From Treponema sp. (GTDB taxonomy: Bacteria > Spirochaetota > Spirochaetia > Treponematales > Breznakiellaceae), in the NCBI GenBank assembly GCA_031259515.1, contig JAIRLK010000017.1, positions 1-12,681 on the forward strand: a stretch of DNA of 12,681 bases. The letters run 5' to 3'. The notes under the pieces were generated by a model. It searched no databases, was not told where the DNA came from, and saw only the letters and a list, made by a program, of their open reading frames with translations. This document shows, one piece after another, positions 1-6,815 of this stretch (the first letter of the stretch is position 1; each line of letters begins with the position of its first letter). The translations under genes and the position numbers were made by a program.

Positions 1-2
1 GG

Positions 3-869
3 CCGCTCTATGTCATGGTTTTGCCGGGAGTCTTGTTTTTACTTTTATTCAGGTATATTCCCCTGCTGGGCTCGGTTATCGCGTTTCAGGACTATTCGGT
101 ATTCAGGCCCTTACTGCAAAGCCCTTTTGTGGGGCTTAAGCATTTCATATTTGTTTTCAGCTCGCCGGATTTCATCCGCGTCCTTGGGAATACCCTGATC
201 TTGGCTCTGCTGGGCGTACTATTCCTGTTTCCGGTACCTATTATCCTGTCTCTGATGATAAACGAGGTTGGTAATAGATACTTGAAAAAATCCATACAGG
301 CCGCCCTGAATATCCCGCACTTCCTGTCCTGGGTCATCATCGGCGGCCTTGCCTTTGATTTATTTTCATCCCACGGCCTTTTTAACATCATCCGCGGCTG
401 GCTCGGCATGGACAGCCTCCTTGTGATGCAGCACGGACAGTATTTCCGGGTGGTCTATGTATTTACTTCCCTCTGGCGCGAGGCAGGATGGAATACCATT
501 GTCTATTTGGCGGCGATGAGCGCCATTGACCCTCAGATTTATGAATCCGCCAGGGTGGACGGCGCCTCGTCGTTCAGGCAGATGGTTTCTATAACGCTGC
601 CCTTACTTATGCCTACGGCGGTTACCCTGCTCTTGCTTCAAATCGGCAGTTTCCTCCAGCTTGGTTTTGACCAGGTATTCAACCTGCTCACGCCCATGTC
701 CTATTCGGTCGGGGACATCATAGACACGTTTGTTTACCGGACGGGCATACTCCAGGCCCGCTACAGTTACGCTACGGCTATCGGTATGTTCCAGTCAGTT
801 GTCGGTGTGCTGCTGGTTCTTGCCTGTAATTCTCTTGCGAAGAAATTCACCGGCGAAGGATTGTGGTAA
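3..869 (+). CDS. ABC sugar transporter permease, LplB-type (5' end outside window)
   Basis: Inner-membrane permease of a CUT1-type carbohydrate ABC importer, resembling the LplB family. The frame is open to the left edge: codons before the first ATG (position 15) read PLYV, continuing the usual N-terminal PLYxMxLPG stretch, so ATG 15 is internal and roughly 20-30 residues are missing. Several hydrophobic segments are visible, the first around LPGVLFLLLFRYIPLLG. The cytoplasmic EAA loop that docks on the ATPase is seen at about residues 176-195 counted from position 15 (YESARVDGA, ending in ITLP). The stop at 867-869 lies one base before the next permease, so the two are co-translated and probably form a heterodimer. 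No ATPase gene is seen here; such systems commonly share an MsmK/UgpC-type ATPase. The binding protein would be expected to the left. Family assignment is confident; the substrate is not known. Confidence 0.92.
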   Translation, partial: PLYVMVLPGVLFLLLFRYIPLLGSVIAFQDYSVFRPLLQSPFVGLKHFIFVFSSPDFIRVLGNTLILALLGVLFLFPVPIILSLMINEVGNRYLKKSIQAALNIPHFLSWVIIGGLAFDLFSSHGLFNIIRGWLGMDSLLVMQHGQYFRVVYVFTSLWREAGWNTIVYLAAMSAIDPQIYESARVDGASSFRQMVSITLPLLMPTAVTLLLLQIGSFLQLGFDQVFNLLTPMSYSVGDIIDTFVYRTGILQARYSYATAIGMFQSVVGVLLVLACNSLAKKFTGEGLW

Positions 870-870
870 T

Positions 871-1740
871 ATGGAAAAAGTATCTTACAGCGACAAAGTG
901 TTGCGGGTAGTCATTGTTATATTCCTCTGCGTATTTTCGATAGTGGCCCTGATTCCGCTGGTGTCGGTCGCGGCGAAATCCTTTAGCTCCAAATTGGCGG
1001 TAGATTCAGATATGGTTTCTTTCTGGCCTGTCGGCCTTACCCTTGATTCATGGGCCTTCATGCTGAAGGAGGGCGATCTTTGGCGCTCGTTTCTGGTATC
1101 ATTGGTGTCTACTTTGATAGCAACCTTTTTGTGCCTTCTGGTAAATATCTTAATGGCCTACCCGCTTACGAAAAAAGAATTCCCCATAGCGAAGGTACTG
1201 CTGCTGGCGATTGTCATTTCCATGATTTTCAAGGCGCCGTTGATTCCCTATTTTCTCACCGTGAAGGGTATCGGCCTTTACGACAATCCCTTGGCATTGG
1301 TGATTCCCCATCTTATCAGCGAGTTTAACCTGTTAATCATGATAACCTTTATGCGGCAGTTTCCGCCGGAACTGGAAGAGGCCGCCGTGGTTGAAGGCGC
1401 GGGGTACTTCCGGCGTTTATTCAGAATCGTGCTGCCCTTGTCAAAGGCTTCTCTGGCAACTCTGGGCCTGTTTTACGCGGTGGTGATCTGGAACCAGTTC
1501 CAGACTCCCCTTTTGTTTATTCAGAGTCCCAAATGGTATCCCCTTCAAACAAAGATTCGTCAAATGATAACCGATGAAAACGCCCTCCCGGTGATGGGCG
1601 CCTTGTTTGAGGTAAATTACAACGCGGCGACCTTACAGTCCGTTGCCATTGTGTTTGCGGTAATACCCATATTGTTTGTGTATCCCGCCCTGCAAAAGTA
1701 CTTTGCCAAGGGAGCCATGATCGGTTCCGTTAAGGGCTGA
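871..1740 (+). CDS. ABC sugar transporter permease, YtcP/AraQ-type
   Basis: Second inner-membrane permease of the same importer, 289 residues, a normal length for the family. The ATG at 871 is chosen because it follows the previous stop by one base, has an AAGGA-like Shine-Dalgarno at 856-860, and gives the expected start (MEKVSYSDKVLRV) just before the first membrane helix. An upstream ATG in the same frame at 730 would overlap the preceding gene by 140 bases and is unlikely. The EAA loop is clear at about residues 168-190 (ELEEAAVVEGAGYFRR, then IVLP). The C-terminus ends in KGAMIGSVKG, the characteristic tail of this permease group. It should pair with the upstream LplB-type permease. Three glycosidase genes lie downstream, so the imported solute is most likely an oligosaccharide. 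Confidence 0.95.
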   Translation: MEKVSYSDKVLRVVIVIFLCVFSIVALIPLVSVAAKSFSSKLAVDSDMVSFWPVGLTLDSWAFMLKEGDLWRSFLVSLVSTLIATFLCLLVNILMAYPLTKKEFPIAKVLLLAIVISMIFKAPLIPYFLTVKGIGLYDNPLALVIPHLISEFNLLIMITFMRQFPPELEEAAVVEGAGYFRRLFRIVLPLSKASLATLGLFYAVVIWNQFQTPLLFIQSPKWYPLQTKIRQMITDENALPVMGALFEVNYNAATLQSVAIVFAVIPILFVYPALQKYFAKGAMIGSVKG

Positions 1741-1796
1741 GATTACCCTTTGTATTGAGGATATGCCGGAACAGGCGGACATAAAAAAGAAACCAT

Positions 1797-1804
1797 AAAG
1801 GAAG
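1797..1804 (+). promoter_or_regulatory. Shine-Dalgarno of the decoy GH2 start
   Basis: AAAGGAAG lies 5 bases before the ATG at 1810. That ATG belongs to the duplicated GH2 start and opens a 98-codon frame (1810-2106) that is out of phase with the rhamnosidase gene. The site looks like a working ribosome-binding site, so it may still draw ribosomes onto the wrong frame. Confidence 0.5.
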
Positions 1805-1807
1805 CGT

Positions 1808-1835
1808 ATATGAAACGTACAAACATTGACCGGGG
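1808..1835 (+). repeat. 28-bp direct repeat, copy 1: orphan copy of the GH2 gene start
   Basis: These 28 bases are identical to 4173-4200, which is the beginning of the downstream GH2 gene (codons for MKRTNIDRG). Here the copy has no GH2 body behind it: after CCGGGG the sequence changes to AGTAAAACT and then the rhamnosidase ATG at 1845. The copy also supplies the GGGG of the GGGGAG that serves as the rhamnosidase Shine-Dalgarno. The identity is seen directly; its origin as an insertion scar is inference. Confidence 0.95.
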
Positions 1836-1837
1836 AG
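1832..1837 (+). promoter_or_regulatory. Shine-Dalgarno of the rhamnosidase-like gene
   Basis: GGGGAG sits 7 bases before the ATG at 1845 and supports that start. Four of its six bases come from the end of the 28-bp repeat, so the present initiation signal seems to have been assembled at the junction. Confidence 0.6.
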
Positions 1838-1844
1838 TAAAACT

Positions 1845-4178
1845 ATGGCAACAACTACTATACGGCAAATGCCGCGTTCAGGCTGGATATGGAACCAGAA
1901 GCAGGAGACCGACAATGGGATGCCTAAACTGGTGTATTTTCGCAAAACACTGCGGCTTGATACAAAGCCGAAAATGGCGGTTGTCAAGGTGTCGGCGGAT
2001 TCGCGCTACCGGCTGTATGTCAACGGTCAGTCTGTCTCGTTTGGCCCCTGCAAGGGAGATGACCAGGTTTGGTACGCCGATGAAGTTGACATTGCTCCGT
2101 TTTTGAAACCGGGTGAAAATGTTATGGCGGCAGTAGTCCTGCGTTACTCTCCCCTACATACCGGAAACTATTCGGTGTGGCGTACCTCTACGCCGGGGTT
2201 CTACCTGGAAGGAGCGGCCGTTTCCGGTGGTGAAACGCTTGCTTTACGCGCTGATGACTCGTGGCAGTGCAAGGCGGCGGCGCATATCGAAGTGCTGCCG
2301 GAGGAGCGCGAAAAACCATATCTGTACATTCGGGAAAACGCCGGCGGGAATATTCGGTTTAAGGACTGGCTGCTTCCCGGTTATGACGACTCCTGCTGGG
2401 AGAAGGCGGCGGAGTATCCGTTTTTGCGGGTTTCAAAAACGGCAAGTCCGGGAAACCTGCTCCCCCGGCCCATTCCGTTCCTTTATGAAAAAGAGCGGCG
2501 CTTCAAGGGGCTTATGTGTGTCAGGCAGTCCGTCTTGGGAAAAGAACAATGGGAACGTTTTATTGGCCGCGCCGCGCTGGAGATTCCGGCTGACGACGTT
2601 GAAATTGTCGAACTTGACGCAGGAGAACTGACAACAGGATTCCTGCGTCTGGTTTGCGCCGGAGGAAAAGGGGCGCGGATAGAAATACTGACAAGCGAAT
2701 CCTACGCCTACGAAACAGACGATCCTTCACCCTACGCGGCACCACGAAAAGGCGACCGCGCGGACTGGAAAAAGGGGAAACTTTACGGGGATACCGATAC
2801 CTATCAACCCGGCGGATACGGCGATAACGGCTCGCCTGAAGAATACGAGCCCTTCTGGTTCAGGACATTTCGTTTTGTCCGGCTTCATATTACTACCGGT
2901 AATGAGCCGTTGACATTGCTGGATTTTTATTACCGTGAAACCGGCTATCCCTTGGAAGTCAAAACACAGGTCGAAATGTCCGCGCCTGAATTATACGCGA
3001 TATGGGATATAAGCTTGCGGACTCTGCGCCGCTGTATGCACGAAACCTACGAGGACTGCCCGTTTTACGAACAGCGTCAGTACGTCATGGACAGCCGCCT
3101 GCAAATTCTCTACACCTACAGCGTTTCTGCCGATGACCGGATGGCGCGGCGCTGTATTGACGACTTCCACCGGAGTTTGCGCTATGACGGCCTTACCAGC
3201 GCCAGTTTTCCCTGTGTGTATTCGCGTTCCTGCGTGATTCCCGGTTTTTCTTTGTACTACGTTATGATGATTCACGACCACATGATGTATTTTGGGGACA
3301 GGGGATTGGTGGAGCGGTATATGCCTACGGTAGACGCTATACTTTCCTTTTTCGAGCGGAACCGGGACGAGAGGGGTATTGTTGGAAAAATAGGTTTTCA
3401 GACACCGGATATTTGGTCGTTTGTTGACTGGACACCGGAATGGATGGGCGGCGTTCCCACGGCGATTTATCAGGGGCCGCTCACTTTTGAAAGCCTTCTC
3501 TACGCCTATGCCCTGAGTTTCGCGGCGGAACTGGCGGATTACGCGGGAAGAAAAGAACGCGCCGCAGGTTACCGTGAACGCGCCGATAGTGTCAGGGCCG
3601 CTGTCAACACATACTGCGTGGGAAAAAACGGCCTGTATCAGGACGGTCCCGGAGTGGATCAGTACAGCCAGCATTGCCAGGTTTTCGCGGTTCTTTCAGA
3701 AACGGCGGCGGACTGGAAACTGCTGATGGAACAATGCCTAAAAAGAGAAAACGAAGGGGAAAACATGGCAAGGTGTTCTGTGGCGATGGCGTTCTATCTC
3801 TTTCGGGCTTTGGAAAAAGCGGGGCTGTATGACAGGACAGGGCCCCTGTGGAATCCCTGGCGGGAAATGCTCAAAAACAATTTGACCACCTGTGAGGAAG
3901 ACCAGGTAACGGCGCGAAGTGATTGTCATGCTTGGGCTTCCCTCGCGCTGTACGAATTACCCGCCGTTGTTCTTGGGATAAGGCCCGCCAGTCCCGGTTA
4001 CGGCTCGATTAAGGTAAACCCCAATCCAGGTTTTTTGACATGGGCAAAGGGCAAGGTGATAACGCCGAGAGGAACAGTACAGGTAAGCTGGGAAAAGACA
4101 GAAGAAGGTATAAAGCTGGATGTAAAAGCCCCGGAGGGGGTAGCGATTGTTACAGGTAAATTCAAGGAGTGGATATGA
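1845..4178 (+). CDS. GH78-type alpha-L-rhamnosidase-like glycosidase
   Basis: Inverting glycosidase of the bacterial alpha-L-rhamnosidase family (GH78), 777 residues. The N-terminal beta-sandwich carries the typical ADSRYRLYVNGQSVSFGP stretch (about residues 50-68). The six-hairpin (alpha/alpha)6 catalytic domain carries DCPFYEQRQYVMD with D404, E409 and D416. That 0/+5/+12 spacing matches the catalytic D567/E572/D579 set known from Bacillus RhaB. A second acidic site, CEED at about 683-686 just before DCHAW (693-697), is the candidate for the general base. The C-terminus (from about GIRPASPGYGSIKV) is the usual small beta domain. No signal peptide is visible, so it should act in the cytoplasm on imported oligosaccharides. 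The stop (TGA 4176-4178) overlaps the GH2 start by 4 bases. Family fairly sure; rhamnoside specificity is inferred. Confidence 0.88.
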   Translation: MATTTIRQMPRSGWIWNQKQETDNGMPKLVYFRKTLRLDTKPKMAVVKVSADSRYRLYVNGQSVSFGPCKGDDQVWYADEVDIAPFLKPGENVMAAVVLRYSPLHTGNYSVWRTSTPGFYLEGAAVSGGETLALRADDSWQCKAAAHIEVLPEEREKPYLYIRENAGGNIRFKDWLLPGYDDSCWEKAAEYPFLRVSKTASPGNLLPRPIPFLYEKERRFKGLMCVRQSVLGKEQWERFIGRAALEIPADDVEIVELDAGELTTGFLRLVCAGGKGARIEILTSESYAYETDDPSPYAAPRKGDRADWKKGKLYGDTDTYQPGGYGDNGSPEEYEPFWFRTFRFVRLHITTGNEPLTLLDFYYRETGYPLEVKTQVEMSAPELYAIWDISLRTLRRCMHETYEDCPFYEQRQYVMDSRLQILYTYSVSADDRMARRCIDDFHRSLRYDGLTSASFPCVYSRSCVIPGFSLYYVMMIHDHMMYFGDRGLVERYMPTVDAILSFFERNRDERGIVGKIGFQTPDIWSFVDWTPEWMGGVPTAIYQGPLTFESLLYAYALSFAAELADYAGRKERAAGYRERADSVRAAVNTYCVGKNGLYQDGPGVDQYSQHCQVFAVLSETAADWKLLMEQCLKRENEGENMARCSVAMAFYLFRALEKAGLYDRTGPLWNPWREMLKNNLTTCEEDQVTARSDCHAWASLALYELPAVVLGIRPASPGYGSIKVNPNPGFLTWAKGKVITPRGTVQVSWEKTEEGIKLDVKAPEGVAIVTGKFKEWI
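4164..4169 (+). promoter_or_regulatory. Shine-Dalgarno deciding the GH2 start
   Basis: AAGGAG is 5 bases before ATG 4175. A GTG at 4169 is in frame and would add two residues, but it overlaps this site. The site therefore favours ATG 4175, which also makes the ATGA overlap with the rhamnosidase stop and suggests translational coupling. Confidence 0.75.
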
Positions 4179-4200
4179 AACGTACAAACATTGACCGGGG
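4173..4200 (+). repeat. 28-bp direct repeat, copy 2: GH2 gene start in place
   Basis: Identical to 1808-1835. This copy is in its functional context: it spans the start of the GH2 gene and the stop codon of the rhamnosidase. Beyond CCGGGG it continues as CTGGAGTTTC (encoding WSF), the normal GH2 N-terminus, so this copy is joined to the real gene and the other is the orphan. Confidence 0.95.
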
Positions 4201-6610
4201 CTGGAGTTTCATCCCCCAAGGTTACCGTTTTTTTGCGACGACGGCTCAAAATCAAGCGGCGGTAAACCTGCCCCATGATTTTACGATTGGAACGGAGGTC
4301 AACCCCGACGCTCCGAACGGAAACGCGGACGGGTTTTATACCGGCGGGATAGGTACGTATACCCGGTATGTGGATATTCCCGCCGGTTGGGAAGATCGGC
4401 GGGTTCTTATCGAAATTGACGGGGCCTATATGAACGCTGAAGTTCGGTTGAACGGGAATTTTGCCGCCCTGCATCCCTACGGCTATACGCCGTTTCACGC
4501 CGACCTTACCCCCTTCGTAAAGTACGGCGTAAAAAACCGGCTGGTGGTAGTGGTAAACAATTCCGCCCCAAAAACTGCCCGCTGGTATTTCGGGTCGGGA
4601 TTGTATCGCCATGTGGATTTGCTAGTCGCGCCACGGGTACACCTTGCGCCCTGGCCCGTTTTTGCGTATACGAACCGGATCGAAAAGGACGCTGCCTATA
4701 TCACCATAGAAGTTACGGCGGAAAATCACACGGACACGGCGCGGACGGAACGTGTCCGCGTGAGTCTGGCACGGGAAGGGAGACCGGCGGCACAAGGTGA
4801 AATCCCGATCCACATTCCGGCTATGGGGAGCCGGACCGGAAAACTGCGGCTGATTGTGGAAAATCCCGCGCTTTGGGACATTGACGATCCCCAGCTTTAT
4901 ACCGTAAGGGCCGAACTGGAAAACGGCGACAGCGACACCGCGCTTTTTGGCATACGCGCGATAAGTGTTGACACAAAAAACGGCCTTATGCTGAACGGCA
5001 GAACCATCAAGATAAAAGGCGGCTGCGTCCACCATGACAACGGCATCCTGGGCGCGGCTTCTTTCTACGACAGCGAGTACCGCAAGATGAAACTCCACAA
5101 GGACAACGGGTTTAACGGCATCCGCTGCGCCCACAATCCGCCGGCGCGGGATATGCTTGAAGCCTGTGACCGCCTGGGGCTTTTAGTGCTGGACGAAGCT
5201 TTTGATATGTGGCATATGTCGGATAATCAGAATGACTACCATCTCTTTTTTGACGCCTGGTGGAAACGGGACATGGAACTTTTTATGAAGCGCGACCGGA
5301 ACCATCCTTCAGTTTTCATGTGGTCTATTGGCAACGAGATACAGGAACGCAACGGCCTTTCCCACGGCTATGAACTTGCGGCGGAACTGGCCAGCTATGC
5401 CCGGAGTCTTGATCCCACCCGGCCTATCACCAGCGCCATACCCATTACTTTCAACGGCCTTGAGGATGATGACATGGAAAAAATGCTGCTGTCTTTGCAG
5501 GAAACAGCAGAGAAAAGCGATAAAATAGCGGGCCTTCAAAATCTGGGGAATCCTTTTTCCGATACAATCTGGGGCCCCAAAACCGAAGCCTTTGCCGCGC
5601 CACTTGATGTGGTTGGCTATAATTATCTTGACAGGCGGTATGAGGAAGACGGGGAAACCTATCCCAACCGGGTAATATGCGGTACGGAAAGCTACCCCAA
5701 AAATATAGATATAGCTTGGGAAAAGATAGAAAAGCTGCCCTATGTGATTGGAGACTTTACCTGGACCAGCCATGATTATATCGGCGAGGCCGGTCTTGGG
5801 CGGCCCGTCTATCTAAACGATGAAGAATTAAAAAAATACAACGTGATACAGGGCTGCCCGGCGTATTACCCCTGGCGGACAGCCTTCTGCGGGGATTTTG
5901 ATCTGTGCGGTTTTGACCGCCCCCAGCTTCATTTTCGCAAAATAGTGTGGGGTTCTGACGAAACGTATCTTGCCGCCCATATACCCGCCCACATAGATAC
6001 ACACGAGATTCTGAGCCGATGGAGTTGGAGCGAAGTTTATCCCGAATGGAGCTTTGAGGGGCATGAGGGGAAACCCATCAAGGTCGATGTCTACTCCGCC
6101 GCAGAGGAAGTTGAGTTGTATCTGAACGGGAAAAGCTTGGGAAAGAAGACTGCGGGAAAGGCCAAGCGGTATAAAGCCCAGTTTGATCTTTGTTATGAGC
6201 CGGGGACGCTCCGGGCAGTGAGTTTGAGCGGGAACCGGGAACTATCTTTTTCGGAAATACATACCGCCGGCAAGGCTGCGGGGATACGCGTTACGGCAGA
6301 GAAAAAGATGTTACAAGCCGATGGGCAGTCCCTCTGTTTTGCCGTGGTGGAAATTGTGGACAACCAGGGACGGCGCGTTCCCTTTGACGACCGGAAGGCA
6401 AAGGCAGAGGTAAGCGGCGCGGGAACCCTTGCCGCTTTTGGCACGGGGAGGCCCGTTACGGAGGAAAATTACACCACGGGGGAATTCACTTCGTATCTGG
6501 GCCGTTTTTTGGCGATCATCCGTTCCGGTTATGAAGCCGGGGAAGCGGTATTGACGGTAAAAATCGCGGATATTGGTGAGGGACGCGCTGTCATTCCGGT
6601 TGTCTGCTAG
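4175..6610 (+). CDS. GH2 glycoside hydrolase, beta-galactosidase-like
   Basis: Retaining family 2 glycosidase of 811 residues, which removes terminal beta-linked sugars, probably galactose. Order of parts: N-terminal sugar-binding jelly roll (from NIDRGWSF through YFGSGLYRHVDLL), an immunoglobulin-like domain, a TIM barrel with HNPPARDMLEACDRLGLLVL, then C-terminal domains like those of the DUF4982/GH2 C5 subgroup (SWSEVYPEWSFEGHEGKPI onward). The acid/base is E388 in SIGNEIQER and the nucleophile is E505 in CGTESYP. No signal peptide, so likely cytoplasmic. Coupled to the upstream GH78-type gene by a 4-base overlap. Beta-glucuronidase or beta-mannosidase activity cannot be ruled out from sequence alone, but the DUF4982-type architecture favours beta-galactosidase. 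Its first 26 bases are duplicated upstream of the rhamnosidase gene. Confidence 0.93.
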   Translation: MKRTNIDRGWSFIPQGYRFFATTAQNQAAVNLPHDFTIGTEVNPDAPNGNADGFYTGGIGTYTRYVDIPAGWEDRRVLIEIDGAYMNAEVRLNGNFAALHPYGYTPFHADLTPFVKYGVKNRLVVVVNNSAPKTARWYFGSGLYRHVDLLVAPRVHLAPWPVFAYTNRIEKDAAYITIEVTAENHTDTARTERVRVSLAREGRPAAQGEIPIHIPAMGSRTGKLRLIVENPALWDIDDPQLYTVRAELENGDSDTALFGIRAISVDTKNGLMLNGRTIKIKGGCVHHDNGILGAASFYDSEYRKMKLHKDNGFNGIRCAHNPPARDMLEACDRLGLLVLDEAFDMWHMSDNQNDYHLFFDAWWKRDMELFMKRDRNHPSVFMWSIGNEIQERNGLSHGYELAAELASYARSLDPTRPITSAIPITFNGLEDDDMEKMLLSLQETAEKSDKIAGLQNLGNPFSDTIWGPKTEAFAAPLDVVGYNYLDRRYEEDGETYPNRVICGTESYPKNIDIAWEKIEKLPYVIGDFTWTSHDYIGEAGLGRPVYLNDEELKKYNVIQGCPAYYPWRTAFCGDFDLCGFDRPQLHFRKIVWGSDETYLAAHIPAHIDTHEILSRWSWSEVYPEWSFEGHEGKPIKVDVYSAAEEVELYLNGKSLGKKTAGKAKRYKAQFDLCYEPGTLRAVSLSGNRELSFSEIHTAGKAAGIRVTAEKKMLQADGQSLCFAVVEIVDNQGRRVPFDDRKAKAEVSGAGTLAAFGTGRPVTEENYTTGEFTSYLGRFLAIIRSGYEAGEAVLTVKIADIGEGRAVIPVVC

Positions 6611-6661
6611 CCGGGAGACGGTTCGCAATCTGTGGACAAAAATTATTAACTTGTTGACATT

Positions 6662-6700
6662 GGACTTGTTCGATAACCCGGTTGGTTATCTCACAAGTCC
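6662..6700. repeat. Intergenic hairpin 1 (39 nt)
   Basis: Inverted repeat: GGACTTGT pairs with ACAAGTCC, a 2x2 mismatch follows, then GATAACC pairs with GGTTATC around a 5-base loop. Fifteen base pairs in total. No T-run follows directly. First of three consecutive hairpins between the GH2 and GH106-like genes. Confidence 0.85.
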
Positions 6701-6701
6701 T

Positions 6702-6742
6702 GCGGTTTTTCAGGCTAAAGCCTTGCAAAACCGCGATTTTTA
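6702..6742 (+). terminator. Intergenic hairpin 2, terminator-like
   Basis: GCGGTTTT (6702-6709) pairs with AAAACCGC (6727-6734). Inside, AGGCT pairs with AGCCT around a 2-base loop. The stem is followed by GATTTTTA, a short T-run, so it could end the upstream operon transcript. The T-run is modest, and the neighbouring hairpins suggest it may equally be part of a dispersed repeat. Confidence 0.5.
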
Positions 6743-6748
6743 GCGGAA

Positions 6749-6778
6749 GTTGTTCAGAAACTGAAGTTTCTAAACAAC
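6749..6778. repeat. Intergenic hairpin 3 (30 nt), copy A of a two-member family
   Basis: GTTGTT pairs with AACAAC, one mismatch, then AGAAAC pairs with GTTTCT around a TGAA loop. Read on the minus strand it aligns with 9493-9522 at 23 of 30 positions with the pairing largely kept. It ends 37 bases before the start codon of the downstream gene and is followed by a T-rich stretch (TATTTTTTAT). Confidence 0.85.
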
Positions 6779-6815
6779 TCTATTGTATTTTTTATAGCGG
6801 CCAAGGAGTAAAAAC

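Noticed and set aside
2991..3674. 227-codon minus-strand open frame inside the rhamnosidase gene
   Set aside because: Exact antisense of the conserved catalytic domain; composition is rich in V, H and R as expected from a shadow frame, with no recognisable motif or ribosome-binding site.
4169..4177. GTG 4169 as the GH2 start
   Set aside because: It overlaps the AAGGAG Shine-Dalgarno that fits ATG 4175, and the family N-terminus begins at MKRTNIDRGW-like sequence.
1808..4200. 28-bp repeat as target-site duplication of an insertion sequence
   Set aside because: The bracketed DNA is a metabolic gene with no transposase or terminal inverted repeats, and 28 bp is longer than usual target duplications; illegitimate recombination is more likely.
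6654..6682. TTGACA as a -35 promoter box before the GH106-like gene
   Set aside because: No -10-like hexamer at 16-18 bases; the nearest, GATAAC, is at 12 bases and is part of hairpin 1.
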